Positions 25,518 through 35,052 of a DNA stretch of 64,000 nt are shown here, in pieces. The notes beneath the pieces were generated by a model. The model made no database searches and was not told where the DNA came from. It was given only the letters and a program-made list of their open reading frames with translations. Origin of the DNA: Pseudomonas sp. WJP1 (lineage in GTDB: Bacteria > Pseudomonadota > Gammaproteobacteria > Pseudomonadales > Pseudomonadaceae); NCBI RefSeq assembly GCF_028471945.1, contig NZ_CP110128.1:5168501-5232500 (forward strand), given 5' to 3'. Made by a program: the position numbers and the translations under genes. Each line of letters opens with the position of its first letter. Position 1 is the first letter of the stretch.

Positions 25518-27098
25518 TCATGGAATGGGTGGATTGTTCCAGCGTTGCACGGTCACGATCATGTGGCCTTCGCCGGTCAGGGATTTCCCTGCGTCGTCGA
25601 CGGCGGCGATCACCTTGAGGTTGCCGGCATTGTTGGTGGACATTTTGCGCGCCGGGTTCGGCCCGGCATCGCCCGGGGTGAACACGCCCGCGTCGGCCTG
25701 CATGGTGCCGGCGAACTTGACGTCTTCATCTTCCTTGGCACGGTCATCGAAGGCCTCGACCTTCCACTGCGCCGGGAACACGCCGATGCGATACGGCTTG
25801 CCGTCAGCGCCCTTGCCCCAGGCTTCGGCATCGAAACGGCCCTGGACTTTCGGTGTCGAACCACCGCCCTCGCCGATCCGCGCCACCGAGAATTCCGGCA
25901 CGACCTTGACCTGGTCGATCTTGCTGTAGACCGACAGGCTCGGGCCTTTTAGCGTGCCGACGGTGACCGCGTGCAAGCCCGGCTGGGCATTGGCGGCGGC
26001 CTTGATTTTGACCTTGATTCGCTCCGGGCTCTGCTCGACGACTTCGAGCACTTCCACGCCTTTGCCGAAGTTCGGCTTGCCGCTCAGGCCGCTGCCGATC
26101 AGGGTGACTTCGCTTTCGCTGCCGGCCTTCACATAACCCGGCTGCACCGCCAGCAAGCGCTGGGAACCCTGCTTGGCGGCGACGAAGTCCAGACCGCGTT
26201 CATCGTGCTCGGCCTCGAACATCCGGCCCTGCATCGCGTTGCCTTGGGCGGCGAACACCTGGCGCATGGTCACGCCGTCGATGCTGACATTGCCGCGCCA
26301 TTCGTAGCCGGTATAGAGAATCGCGCTGCCGTCGCCGTTGAACGGCGTGCCATCGGCGTATTGGCCTTTGACGCTGACCTTGAAGGTGTCGCTGCCGTCG
26401 GCGCTTACGCTCATGACGCCGGCCAGTTCGCCTTTGCCCGGCAAGTGACCGCTGAAGCTCCAGTCACCCACCAGCGCCTCGCTTTTGGGCGCCGTGCCAA
26501 GCCATTTTTTCCAGGCCGGGTTGTCCAGCGGGTAGCGCTTGGCCAACAGCGGCACCATCTCTTTGCGGGCCAGATCGAACCAGTCGCGGTCGCGGGACAG
26601 TGCCTGGTATTCCAGGGACGGCCATTGGCCGAGGTGGAAGTTCACCAGACGCTCCCACTCCTGCGCCGGACGCCGTTGCAGGGCGACCCGCGCACCGGAG
26701 TGGCAGCGGCCGCACATCTGGCTGTGCTGGTCGTCGAACTGCTCGACAGTGTTGAGCCGGCGCTCCAGCGCATAACGCACGCCATCGGTTTCGCTCGGCG
26801 CCAGGCCCTGGGTGTCGGCCAGGTATTTAACCAGCGTGCGGCGATCCTCATCGCTGATCTGCAGGCCGTGCATGGTCTGCATCCGCGCGATGCTCATCAG
26901 CCAGCCTTCCGGCGTCTTGCGCTGGTGGCTGATGCGGCTCAGGGCGTTATCAGCTTCGGGGGTATGACAGCCCTGACAGGTTTCCTTGAGGATGGTCTGG
27001 GCGTCGCGGGCTGCCAGGCTGTAAGGCGAATGCAGCGCCACACAAGCGGCCACGGCCAGCAGACTGGCACTCAGGCCTGATCGGAGTTTTCTCTTCAT
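25518..27098 (-). CDS. qhpA: Quinohemoprotein amine dehydrogenase, alpha subunit (diheme cytochrome c)
   Basis: 526 residues from MKRKLRSGL, with a Sec signal peptide. Two c-type heme sites, CQGCH (~41-45) and CGRCH (~129-133), sit in the N-terminal cytochrome domain; the rest is beta-rich domains. It is the periplasmic subunit that passes electrons from CTQ to cytochrome or azurin acceptors. The ATG has GAGG ten bases upstream; a GTG six codons earlier is less likely. It is first in the operon, with a candidate sigma-54 promoter ~115 bases upstream. Confidence 0.95.
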   Translation of the reverse strand: MKRKLRSGLSASLLAVAACVALHSPYSLAARDAQTILKETCQGCHTPEADNALSRISHQRKTPEGWLMSIARMQTMHGLQISDEDRRTLVKYLADTQGLAPSETDGVRYALERRLNTVEQFDDQHSQMCGRCHSGARVALQRRPAQEWERLVNFHLGQWPSLEYQALSRDRDWFDLARKEMVPLLAKRYPLDNPAWKKWLGTAPKSEALVGDWSFSGHLPGKGELAGVMSVSADGSDTFKVSVKGQYADGTPFNGDGSAILYTGYEWRGNVSIDGVTMRQVFAAQGNAMQGRMFEAEHDERGLDFVAAKQGSQRLLAVQPGYVKAGSESEVTLIGSGLSGKPNFGKGVEVLEVVEQSPERIKVKIKAAANAQPGLHAVTVGTLKGPSLSVYSKIDQVKVVPEFSVARIGEGGGSTPKVQGRFDAEAWGKGADGKPYRIGVFPAQWKVEAFDDRAKEDEDVKFAGTMQADAGVFTPGDAGPNPARKMSTNNAGNLKVIAAVDDAGKSLTGEGHMIVTVQRWNNPPIP

Positions 27099-27211
27099 CA
27101 ACGTCGAACCTCGCACGGTGCTTTCTTATTTTTGTGGCTTATCGTTTTTTGGGTTTCTGCCGCCGGCGGCAAGCCGCTGACGGAGGCAGGAGAAACGTCT
27201 GCGATGAGCAA

Positions 27212-27228
27212 TACACGGAGCGTGCCAG
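27212..27228 (-). promoter_or_regulatory. Candidate sigma-54 promoter of qhpA
   Basis: The minus strand reads CTGGCACGCTCCGTGTA: a perfect -24 (TGGCACG) with a weaker -12 (GTGTA instead of TTGCA) at the right spacing. It would give a leader of roughly 100 bases to qhpA. The linked regulator is of the sigma-54 class. Confidence 0.45.
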
Positions 27229-27350
27229 CTTACGAATAGTGTTTTTTATCAATCGTTTAGGTGAAATACAGGGTGATTGGCGACTGCTAAACCTGACGTC
27301 CCGCGTCTAATATCGCGACATCTGTTGCACTCTGAGACAAGCATAGATCT

Positions 27351-27442
27351 CTGTAGGAGCGAGGCTTACCCGCGAAGCAGTCACCGCGGTTTATCAGTAG
27401 AACCGCGTTATCGTTCTTCGCGGGCAAGCCTCGCTCCTACAG
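27351..27442. repeat. REP inverted pair
   Basis: ctgtaggagcgaggctt... and ...aagcctcgctcctacag form opposite ends of a ~92-base inverted pair, in the divergent region between qhpA and the aldehyde dehydrogenase. Confidence 0.9.
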
Positions 27443-27467
27443 AGGGGGTGTTGCGGATGTCTCACGC

Positions 27468-27484
27468 CGTCGCAAATTGCGACG
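27468..27484. promoter_or_regulatory. Palindrome, candidate enhancer site for the sigma-54 regulator
   Basis: CGTCGCAAATTGCGACG is a perfect 8+8 palindrome around one base, ~80 bases upstream of the -24 element of the aldehyde dehydrogenase promoter. That is a normal distance for an enhancer-binding protein, and the linked regulator is of that class. Confidence 0.5.
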
Positions 27485-27560
27485 TTTGTCGATGTCATTG
27501 CGATTAGGAAAAGGGCCGCCAAACCCGTCGAATCAAGCCCTCGCCGCAAAAAAACGCTTC

Positions 27561-27575
27561 TGGCACAGCCATTGC
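27561..27575 (+). promoter_or_regulatory. Sigma-54 promoter (-24/-12) of the aldehyde dehydrogenase gene
   Basis: TGGCACAGCCATTGC matches the sigma-54 consensus TGGCAC-N5-TTGC exactly, ending 37 bases before the ATG. Confidence 0.85.
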
Positions 27576-27612
27576 GAAAGACCTCGGCACACGAACAAGA
27601 CGAGGTTTCATC

Positions 27613-29103
27613 ATGTCGCTTCCCAACCTGCTTCCCGCCACTTCGGCCTTTATCCAGCGCGCCCCGCGCATGCTCATCGGTGGCGACTGGGTCGAGGCCG
27701 CCGACAGCCAGACCATGCCCTTGCACAACCCCGCCACCGGCGAAGTGCTGTGCGTGGTGCCACGGGCCACACCGGAAGATGTCGACCGCGCCGTCCTCGC
27801 CGCCCGCCAGGCGTTCGATGACTCGGCCTGGACTCGCACCCGTCCCCGGGAGCGGCAGAACCTGTTGTGGAAGCTGGCCGACCTGATGCAGCGCGATGCC
27901 GAACTGCTGGCGCAGCTGGAATGCCTGAACAACGGCAAAAGCGCCGCCGTGGCGCAAGTGATGGACGTGCAGTTGTCCATCGACTTCCTGCGCTACATGG
28001 CCGGTTGGGCGACCAAGATCGAAGGCTCCACGGTCGACGTGTCAGCGCCGCTGATGCCCAACGACCAGTTCCACAGTTTCATCCGTCGCGAAGCGGTGGG
28101 TGTGGTCGGCGCCATCGTCGCCTGGAACTTCCCGCTGCTGCTGGCCTGCTGGAAACTCGGCCCGGCCCTGGCCACCGGTTGCACCGTGGTGCTCAAGCCC
28201 GCCGACGAAACCCCGCTCACCGCATTGAAACTCGCCGAGCTGGTCCTTGAGGCCGGTTACCCCGAGGGCGTGTTCAACGTGGTCACCGGCACCGGCATCA
28301 CCGCAGGCTCCGCACTGACTCAAAACCCGCTGGTGGACAAGCTGACCTTCACCGGCTCCACCGCCGTGGGCAAGCAGATCGGCAAGATCGCCATGGATTC
28401 CATGACCCGGGTCACCCTGGAACTGGGCGGCAAATCGCCGACCATCGTGATGGCCGATGCCGACTTGAAAACCGCGGCCGCCGGTGCCGCCAGCGCGATT
28501 TTCTTCAACCAGGGCCAGGTCTGCTGCGCCGGCTCGCGCCTGTATGTGCAGCGCAAGCATTTCGACAATGTGGTGGCGGACATCAGCGATATCGCCAACG
28601 CCATGAAACTGGGTAATGGCCTGGACCCAAGCGTCGAGATGGGCCCGTTGATTTCCGCGCGCCAGCAGGCGCGGGTCTACGGCTACATCGAAAAGGGTCG
28701 CGAAAGCGGCGCGACCATCGCCTGCGGTGGCGAGCAGTTCGGGCCGGGCTTTTTCGTCAAGCCGACGGTGATCGTCGACGTCGATCAAAAACATTCGCTG
28801 GTGCAGGAAGAAATCTTCGGCCCGGTGCTGGTGGCGATTCCCTTCGATGACGAAGCCGATGCGCTGCGCATGGCCAATGACAGCCCTTATGGGCTGGGCG
28901 CGAGCATCTGGTCCAATGACCTGGCGGCGGTGCACCGGATGATCCCGCGGATCAAGTCCGGTTCAGTGTGGGTCAACTGCCACAGTGCCCTGGATCCGGC
29001 GTTGCCTTTTGGTGGCTACAAGATGTCGGGGGTCGGGCGCGAGATGGGGTATGCGGCGATCGAGCATTACACCGAGTTGAAGTCGGTGTTGATCAAGTTG
29101 TAA
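27613..29103 (+). CDS. Aldehyde dehydrogenase (phenylacetaldehyde-dehydrogenase type) of the amine pathway
   Basis: 496 residues of the NAD(P)-dependent ALDH superfamily. Recognisable motifs are WNFPLLLACWKLGPAL (~125), the cofactor-loop FTGSTAVGKQI (~242), the catalytic-Glu motif ELGGKSP (~262) and the catalytic Cys in QGQVCCAGSR (~296). There is no signal peptide. It oxidises the aldehyde released when the neighbouring amine dehydrogenase deaminates a primary amine. It is divergent from qhpA and driven by a consensus sigma-54 promoter. It resembles FeaB/PeaE-type phenylacetaldehyde dehydrogenases, but the exact aldehyde is not provable here. Confidence 0.92.
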   Translation: MSLPNLLPATSAFIQRAPRMLIGGDWVEAADSQTMPLHNPATGEVLCVVPRATPEDVDRAVLAARQAFDDSAWTRTRPRERQNLLWKLADLMQRDAELLAQLECLNNGKSAAVAQVMDVQLSIDFLRYMAGWATKIEGSTVDVSAPLMPNDQFHSFIRREAVGVVGAIVAWNFPLLLACWKLGPALATGCTVVLKPADETPLTALKLAELVLEAGYPEGVFNVVTGTGITAGSALTQNPLVDKLTFTGSTAVGKQIGKIAMDSMTRVTLELGGKSPTIVMADADLKTAAAGAASAIFFNQGQVCCAGSRLYVQRKHFDNVVADISDIANAMKLGNGLDPSVEMGPLISARQQARVYGYIEKGRESGATIACGGEQFGPGFFVKPTVIVDVDQKHSLVQEEIFGPVLVAIPFDDEADALRMANDSPYGLGASIWSNDLAAVHRMIPRIKSGSVWVNCHSALDPALPFGGYKMSGVGREMGYAAIEHYTELKSVLIKL

Positions 29104-29125
29104 TTTGCGGCGACCAATAGACCGC

Positions 29126-29201
29126 CATCGCGAGCAGGCTCGCTCCCACAGGGATTTGTGATCGACACAAAACTACTGTGGGAGCGAGCCTGCTCGCGAT
29201 G
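29126..29201. repeat. REP inverted pair between convergent genes
   Basis: catcgcgagcaggctcgctcccaca and its inverted copy ending gctcgcgatg lie between the convergent aldehyde dehydrogenase and qhpG genes. It is likely to act in both directions at transcript ends. Confidence 0.9.
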
Positions 29202-29225
29202 AGGCCAGAATTAACAACACAAAGC

Positions 29226-30521
29226 TCAGGGCTTGAAACCCTGAGCCAACAACCAACTCCTGACCATCCTTCCCTGCTCTTCAGTCAATCCAGCCAGCGC
29301 CTGCTCAGCCGGCTCGGTTCGCAACCGCCGCACCAACGGCGCCAACTCCACCCCCTGCACATGCCAGATCCCCAACGGCTGATCCGCCGTGATCACCACC
29401 TCGGCCTCATCGACAAACCCGTCACGTAGCACCGGTGCCCGCTCGATTTTCAGCGCATTGAAATCCGCCTCGGCATGGGCCACCTCGGCATCCGGCCATT
29501 GCCGCCGTGCCTGCCAGAACGGTTGATCAACCCAACGCTGCTCATCGGCATAAAAATCCCGGCCAATGCGCGCGAACCGCAGGAATAGCTGCTCCACCCG
29601 CTGCTGATGAAACCGCCGGGCCAGCGCCGCGCGCTCGGGTTTGCGCAACAAGGTGTTGATCACCGTCGGCGCCTGCAGCGCCGAGGACAGGGATTGAAAG
29701 ATGCCGTTGCCCGACAACGGGTCGACCGCCATCGCCGCATCACCGACCCGAATCCAGTTGTCGCCGCACACCTGCGGGCTGAGAATCGCCGTGCTGCTGC
29801 GGGCGTGCAGCTGCAAATCGACCTCGGGGTCTTCGCCGAAAAACGCCTGGGCGAACGACGATGCCTGGCGCCGCTGTCGACAGTACTCGAGCAGTTGGGC
29901 CTTGCCCGGCAGAGCGGCGCTGGCCACGTCTACGGTCCATTGCCAATAACACTGGCCGTCGGCCCGTCGCGCCATCCAGGCCCAGCCGTCCTCAAGGCTT
30001 TCCACGGCGCTGGCGGTGGTGCCCGGCGCGCCTTGCCAGCGATTGAGCAGGCTGACGGTCTCCGGCCCGCGCAAGCCTTTGCCGAGGGCGGGTGCCTGGC
30101 GGCCACGGGCTTCCACCAGAAAGTCCGCAACCACTGCCTGGCCACCGTCCATCTCGATTCGATGACCGCTCGCGAGTGCCTGAACCGACAACACCCGGCC
30201 CTCGATCAGCTCGACGCCCGCCAGGCGCAACGCTTCGCGCAGGCCGCGATCGAAAGTCGGACGGTCGAGCAGGAACTCGACGTTCTGCGCGTGCTGCTGG
30301 CCATTCCAGTTCACTTGCCGCTGAGAGGGCAACGTCGCCTGCGCCAGCGCCTCATGCAGCCCGGCGCCACGCAACGCCTCCAGCACCCGTTGGGAAACGC
30401 CTTCGAGGGCTGCAAAGCGCCGCCATTCGCTGACCAGCGTGACCGCATACCCCAGGCGCCGCAGCCCCAGGGCTACCGCCGCGCCTGCGGGCCCGGCGCC
30501 CAAGACTACCATTGCGGTCAT
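29226..30521 (-). CDS. qhpG: FAD-dependent monooxygenase for CTQ biogenesis
   Basis: 431 residues. The N-terminal Rossmann motif VLGAGPAGAAVALGLRRLGY binds FAD. The mid-chain DG(A/T)-type segment GDAAMAVDPLSGNGI (~235-250) is typical of flavin halogenase/monooxygenase relatives. QhpG hydroxylates the gamma-subunit Trp that becomes part of CTQ. The start overlaps the qhpE stop by 4 bases (ATGA), so the genes are coupled. It is last in the regulator-qhpF-qhpE-qhpG operon. Confidence 0.92.
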   Translation of the reverse strand: MTAMVVLGAGPAGAAVALGLRRLGYAVTLVSEWRRFAALEGVSQRVLEALRGAGLHEALAQATLPSQRQVNWNGQQHAQNVEFLLDRPTFDRGLREALRLAGVELIEGRVLSVQALASGHRIEMDGGQAVVADFLVEARGRQAPALGKGLRGPETVSLLNRWQGAPGTTASAVESLEDGWAWMARRADGQCYWQWTVDVASAALPGKAQLLEYCRQRRQASSFAQAFFGEDPEVDLQLHARSSTAILSPQVCGDNWIRVGDAAMAVDPLSGNGIFQSLSSALQAPTVINTLLRKPERAALARRFHQQRVEQLFLRFARIGRDFYADEQRWVDQPFWQARRQWPDAEVAHAEADFNALKIERAPVLRDGFVDEAEVVITADQPLGIWHVQGVELAPLVRRLRTEPAEQALAGLTEEQGRMVRSWLLAQGFKP

Positions 30522-31195
30522 GGCCCTGAACGCCGTTCGGGGCCGCGATACCGGGCGTTTTTCTGCAAATACTCAATGATCTGCTCGTTGCTCGCCCCAG
30601 GCTGTGCCTCCAGAAAGGCCGCGATGTGCCCGCTTAAAGCCGCACAACCGAGACTGGCGCCAGACTGTCCCGGATAAGTGCCGTGCACGCACGCGGCGAA
30701 ATCCGCCTGGGCACTGTCGAGCCATGACCATTCGAGTTCGGCGCAGCGCGCATCGCCGGTCACCCGCAGCACCTGTGGGTAATTCGCCGGAAACACGCCT
30801 TCGCCCTGGGCCGGGCTGGAAGCGCACAGCAGCACGCCCCGCTCCACCGCCGCCGCGCAGGCGCTACGCAACAAGCTGCGATCCTGACGCAAGCCCAGGC
30901 TCAAATTGATCAAGCGCACGTCCTGCGCCACCAGCCAGTCGATGGCCGTGGCGATCTGCAAGGCGCTGGTCACCCCGCGCCGGTCGAACACTTGTGCCAC
31001 GCAAAACAGGGCCGAAGGTGCACGCCGGCCGATGGCTTCGATCACCGCGCTGCCATGGCCCAGCGGATCATCGCGCAAGTCGCTTTCAACCAGGCCATCT
31101 TCCACCAGGGAAAAACGTCGGCCGGCGACGACTTGCACCCGCTGTGCCGTCGAGTGACCACTGTCCACCACGCCAATCTTCAACTCAGGCCTCAT
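30518..31195 (-). CDS. qhpE: Subtilisin-like protease that removes the gamma-subunit leader
   Basis: 225 residues, a compact subtilase without prodomain or signal peptide. The triad is visible: Asp11 (VVDSGH), His47 (GHGSAV) and Ser181 in SGASLGC, with a longer spacing than in secreted subtilisins. In known systems QhpE cleaves the 28-residue leader of modified QhpC in the cytoplasm. The start lies 11 bases inside the end of qhpF and the stop overlaps qhpG by 4 bases. Confidence 0.92.
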   Translation of the reverse strand: MRPELKIGVVDSGHSTAQRVQVVAGRRFSLVEDGLVESDLRDDPLGHGSAVIEAIGRRAPSALFCVAQVFDRRGVTSALQIATAIDWLVAQDVRLINLSLGLRQDRSLLRSACAAAVERGVLLCASSPAQGEGVFPANYPQVLRVTGDARCAELEWSWLDSAQADFAACVHGTYPGQSGASLGCAALSGHIAAFLEAQPGASNEQIIEYLQKNARYRGPERRSGP

Positions 31196-32906
31196 GCAAC
31201 ACCGTTTTCGAAATCAATACACCGTCGAGCAATTCAAAGCGCAGGTCGGCATCGGCCAGGGTCGAGGGGCGATGGCTGATGAGGATGCGCGTGCGTCCCG
31301 CAAACAGCCGGTCGATGGCCTCGATCACTTCGCGCTCGGTGGCTTCGTCCACCGCCGAAGTGGCCTCATCGAGCACCAGGATCAATGGGTCCTGCAACAA
31401 GGCGCGGGCAATGGCGATGCGTTGTTTCTGCCCGCCGGACAACTGCTGGCCGCGCTCTCCCAACGGGCTGTCGAGGCCCTCGGGCAGGGTCGCGATCAGG
31501 CTGTCGAGTTGCGCCAGCCGCGCGACTTCGGCGATTGCTTCACGGCTGGCGTCCGGCACGGCATAGGCCAGGTTGTCGGCCAGGCTGCCGCGAAACAGCA
31601 CGATGTCCTGGCTGACCACGGCAATGCGCCGACGCAACTCGAACAGGTCGAGTTCACGCACATCCACGTCCCCTAGCAGCACCCGCCCGGATTGCGGGTC
31701 GTGGTGGCGTTGCAGCAAATCGATCAAGGTTGATTTGCCGACTCCGGAGCCACCGCTCAGGGCGACTTTCAAACCGTAGGGAATCCGCGCCTCGATGCCA
31801 CGCAGGGTGGTCGGGCGACCGGGATGGCTGAAGTGCACGTCATCGAAGCGCAGCTCGCCAGAGCTCGGCATCGCTTTCGGTGCTTCGGGGGTCAGGACGG
31901 TTGCTTCTTCGCCGCGCAACTCCATCACCCGTCCGAGGCTGACGGTCATGCGCTGAATCGCCACATACAGCCCAAGCAGACTCTGCACCGGCCCGACGGC
32001 CATGCCCAGGTAAGTGGAAAACGCAATCAGCGCACCCAATTGCCAGGTGCCCTGCACTACCCAATATCCGCCAATCAGGAACGCACAGGCGCGCGACAAC
32101 GAAGTCAGCGTGCCCGGGACGGCCTGGGTGAAAAACTCGGTGACCTGCAGGCGCAGCAACTGGCTCATGTAGCCCTGGCCCAGACTCTCCAGTCGCCGCG
32201 CCTCGCGTTGTTGCTGGCCGGCGGACTGGATGAACTTCATCACCGGCAGCGTCTCGACCATGAACGACGACATGTCCGCCGAGCGTTCACGCAACTGCCG
32301 CACATCGCGCTCGACCTTGCGCCGCATCCAGCGCAGCCAGAGCACGTCGAGGGGAATCAGCACCAACGCCAGCAGCGACAGCTTCCATGACAGCGTCAGC
32401 AGCATGGCCACGGCAACCACCAGGCCGATCACGCTGGACACCGCCGAGAACAACGAATCCACGGCAAAGCGCTGGATTTCCGCCACGTCGCCATCGAGTC
32501 GCGACATCAGGTCGCCGATGCGCCGCTGGCCGTAGAAGCTCGGCGACAGGGTCTGCAAATGCCGATACAGATCATCGCGCAAGGCAAACAGCATGCGCCC
32601 GGACAAGCGCGTGTGCAGGTAACGATTGATCCCGGACAACGCCGTGCCGAGCAATCCGGCGACGATCATCAGCCCGGCGATCAGCACCAGCATCGGGAAG
32701 TTGCGCGCCAGCAGGCCGTCGTCGATCAGCAACTTGGTCAGCCACGGCTGCACCAGGACCAACGCCGAGGCGCAGACCGACAGGCCCAGCAGCCCGGCAA
32801 TCGCCAGGCGGTGCGGGCGCACGAAGCTGTACAGCCAGCGCAACGCGACTTGCAGGGCCTCGGGGTTCTGGCTGTCGATCAGCCGCACGATCAGGCGCTG
32901 CATCAC
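31185..32906 (-). CDS. qhpF: ABC exporter (fused permease-ATPase) of the QHNDH maturation system
   Basis: 573 residues. The N-terminal ~320 residues hold six membrane segments. The ATPase domain has Walker [11 protein letters not shown], signature [15 protein letters not shown] and Walker [14 protein letters not shown]. No C39 peptidase domain is attached, in keeping with cleavage by the separate QhpE. It is predicted to carry the processed gamma subunit to the periplasm. The start shares ATGA with the stop of the upstream regulator gene, and the 3' end overlaps qhpE. Confidence 0.92.
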   Translation of the reverse strand: MMQRLIVRLIDSQNPEALQVALRWLYSFVRPHRLAIAGLLGLSVCASALVLVQPWLTKLLIDDGLLARNFPMLVLIAGLMIVAGLLGTALSGINRYLHTRLSGRMLFALRDDLYRHLQTLSPSFYGQRRIGDLMSRLDGDVAEIQRFAVDSLFSAVSSVIGLVVAVAMLLTLSWKLSLLALVLIPLDVLWLRWMRRKVERDVRQLRERSADMSSFMVETLPVMKFIQSAGQQQREARRLESLGQGYMSQLLRLQVTEFFTQAVPGTLTSLSRACAFLIGGYWVVQGTWQLGALIAFSTYLGMAVGPVQSLLGLYVAIQRMTVSLGRVMELRGEEATVLTPEAPKAMPSSGELRFDDVHFSHPGRPTTLRGIEARIPYGLKVALSGGSGVGKSTLIDLLQRHHDPQSGRVLLGDVDVRELDLFELRRRIAVVSQDIVLFRGSLADNLAYAVPDASREAIAEVARLAQLDSLIATLPEGLDSPLGERGQQLSGGQKQRIAIARALLQDPLILVLDEATSAVDEATEREVIEAIDRLFAGRTRILISHRPSTLADADLRFELLDGVLISKTVLHEA

Positions 32907-34807
32907 GGGCGCAGCTGCTTGAGCTTGCGATACAGGGTCGCGCGGCTGATGCCCAGGGCGTCGGCGGCGGCCGAGACGTTGCCCTGGTGGCTGTCCAGGG
33001 ACTGGCGGATCATCTCCAGTTCGTTTTCCCGGATACTGCCGGCCTGGGGCCGTTCGCCGGCGTGGAGCTCGTCGAGCATGCTGTCGGGCAAGTGGTCGAG
33101 GGTGAGCACAGTCTCCCCCGCTTCTCGCATGGCCAGCGCGGTGCGCAGGACCATCTCCAGCTGCCGGATGTTGCCTGGCCAGTGATAGCCCTCGAGCAAG
33201 CGGTTCAAGTCGTCGTGCAGGACCACGTTCGGTGCGTCGAGCCTGGCCAGCAGTCGGCCGACCAGCGCACTGAAATCCTCGCGTTCGCGCAGCGCCGGGA
33301 GCATCACGCTGATGCCGTTGACCCGGTAGAACAGGTCCTCGCGAAAGTGCTTGTCCTGCACCAGGCGCTTGAGGTCGCGGTGGGTCGCGCAGATCAGGGC
33401 GACGTCGATGTCCTGCTCTTCACCGGCGCCCAGTGGCGCCACCTTGCGGTCCTGGAGCACGCGCAGCAGGCGGGCCTGCAAGGCCAGCGGCATGTCGCCG
33501 ATTTCATCGAGAAACAAGGTGCCGCCATGGGCCTGTTGCAGGCGTCCGACCATCCCGCCCCGGCGCGAACCGGTGAACGCGCCCTCGCGGTAGCCGAACA
33601 GCTCCGACTCGATCAGGCCTTCGGGGATCGCCGCGCAGTTGACCGCTACGAAAGGTTTGTCGCAGCGGCTGCCGGCCATGTGCAGGGCGCGGGCGATGAC
33701 TTCTTTACCGGTGCCGGTTTCACCCAGCAGCAATACCGGCAACTGGTTGGCCAGGCCTTGTCGGGCCATGCGCAGGGCACGGGCATAACGGGCATTGCTG
33801 CCGGCCAGGGACTCAAGGTCCGGTTGTGCCTTCGCGGTTTTTGCCGAGCTGCGTGGCGCAGTTCCGACGTTGAGGGTTCGCTGCGGCGCGCGCAGGGTCT
33901 TGTAGAAGAATTCGCCTTTGGCGGTCTGCAGGCTGCCGACGCCGCCCTGGTGCAGGCGTGCCAGCAATTGCAGGCCATCGACGCCGAGAAACTCTTCGCA
34001 GCGCCGACCCACCAGCGCCGAACGCTCGGCATGCAACAACTGACAGGCCTGGGCGCTGACCGCGAGGATCTGCCCGCCCAGGCTCACCGCCAGCAGGCCC
34101 TGCCACGGCGATTCGAGGTACTGGCGGCGACTGTGGAACGCCAGGACGATTTCGTCCGGATAGCTGGCGTTGAACACCCGGCTTTCGATCTGGCTGACGG
34201 CCATGGCCAGCAGCGCGGTGCTGTCGTGGGCGCGGCCCAGCGGGCCTTCGCGGGTCAGGTCGAGGACGCCGAGGATGTCGCCCTGGGGGCAACGGATCGG
34301 CACCGAGGTGCAGGAAAAATCACTGAGGCGATCCAGGTAGTGCTCGCCGCAATCGATCAGGGTTGGCCGGGCTTCGATCAGTGCAGTGCCGAGGGCGTTG
34401 GTGCCGCGCGCAGCTTCGCTCCAGCAGGCGCCGAGGGTAATGTCTTGCAGGCCACTGCCCTTGAGGCGGTCGGCGCGACCTTCGACGGCGAGGATGGTGG
34501 CGTCGGAGTTGGCGAGGATGATCAGCCCTTCCTTGCCCTGGCGTTCGGCCAGGTAATCGATCGCCGGCAACGCCGCATCGATCAGCAGGCGATTGCTCGC
34601 CAGCAACACGTCGACGCTGGTTCTCGATTCCAGCGCCAGCTCATGCTTGGCATTGAAATGCACACCATGGCTGAGGCTGCGCCGCCAGGAGGCATCGATT
34701 TCCGCGCGCAGGACGCCATCCGGGACTTCGCCTTCCAGATGCAGTTTTTCCCGGGCCAGCCGGGCTTCGCGGTGCAATTTGGGGGAGTTTGTTTTTATTA
34801 GCGTCAT
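32903..34807 (-). CDS. Sigma-54-dependent transcriptional activator (AcoR-like) of the amine dehydrogenase genes
   Basis: 634 residues. The N-terminal sensory half (to ~320) has a GAF-like region ([23 protein letters not shown]). The AAA+ domain carries Walker A GETGTGKE and the sigma-54 contact motif GAFTGS. A Fis-type HTH lies at the C-terminus ([21 protein letters not shown]). The ATG at 34807 with GGAG upstream is chosen over a TTG one codon earlier. It is translationally coupled to qhpF and almost certainly acts on the sigma-54 promoters between qhpA and the aldehyde dehydrogenase. The Paracoccus qhp regulator is AraC-type, so this locus uses a different control class. Confidence 0.92.
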   Translation of the reverse strand: MTLIKTNSPKLHREARLAREKLHLEGEVPDGVLRAEIDASWRRSLSHGVHFNAKHELALESRTSVDVLLASNRLLIDAALPAIDYLAERQGKEGLIILANSDATILAVEGRADRLKGSGLQDITLGACWSEAARGTNALGTALIEARPTLIDCGEHYLDRLSDFSCTSVPIRCPQGDILGVLDLTREGPLGRAHDSTALLAMAVSQIESRVFNASYPDEIVLAFHSRRQYLESPWQGLLAVSLGGQILAVSAQACQLLHAERSALVGRRCEEFLGVDGLQLLARLHQGGVGSLQTAKGEFFYKTLRAPQRTLNVGTAPRSSAKTAKAQPDLESLAGSNARYARALRMARQGLANQLPVLLLGETGTGKEVIARALHMAGSRCDKPFVAVNCAAIPEGLIESELFGYREGAFTGSRRGGMVGRLQQAHGGTLFLDEIGDMPLALQARLLRVLQDRKVAPLGAGEEQDIDVALICATHRDLKRLVQDKHFREDLFYRVNGISVMLPALREREDFSALVGRLLARLDAPNVVLHDDLNRLLEGYHWPGNIRQLEMVLRTALAMREAGETVLTLDHLPDSMLDELHAGERPQAGSIRENELEMIRQSLDSHQGNVSAAADALGISRATLYRKLKQLRP

Positions 34808-34869
34808 CAAGCGCTCCGGGTCGTCCGCCCTGCGCCGTTACTTTATATGTCGGCGCTGTGGAGCCATCT

Positions 34870-34883
34870 TGACGTTAACGTCA
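34870..34883. promoter_or_regulatory. 14-bp palindrome upstream of the regulator operon
   Basis: TGACGTTAACGTCA is a perfect palindrome ~63 bases before the regulator start. It resembles operators of LiuR-type MerR regulators (ACGTTAACGT core), but no such gene is nearby; the binder is unknown. Confidence 0.4.
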
Positions 34884-34941
34884 GGGCAATGGCAAGTGCC
34901 TTACGGCGCTTGTGTTCCGGCAGGTGGGACCGCGTTATCGC

Positions 34942-34968
34942 TCATCGCGAGCAAGCTCGCTCCCACAG
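34942..34968. repeat. Single REP element
   Basis: tcatcgcgagcaagctcgctcccacag is one complete REP unit, in the short region between the regulator and the giant RTX gene terminator. Confidence 0.8.
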
Positions 34969-34981
34969 TGGTTGGCAATAT

Positions 34982-35013
34982 AAAAAAAGGGAGGGCATCC
35001 ATTGCCCTCCCTT
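34982..35013 (-). terminator. Rho-independent terminator of the RTX peroxidase gene
   Basis: On the minus strand GGGAGGGCA/TGCCCTCCC forms a 9-bp stem with a short loop, followed by seven T residues. It begins 39 bases after the stop codon of the RTX gene. Confidence 0.9.
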
Positions 35014-35052
35014 CCTCTGTTTACGCTTACTGCGACACTACTGACCAGGACC

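Noticed and set aside
32987..34801. Plus-strand ORF of 604 codons opposite the sigma-54 regulator
   Set aside because: Antisense shadow; Walker, GAFTGS and Fis-HTH motifs are on the minus strand.
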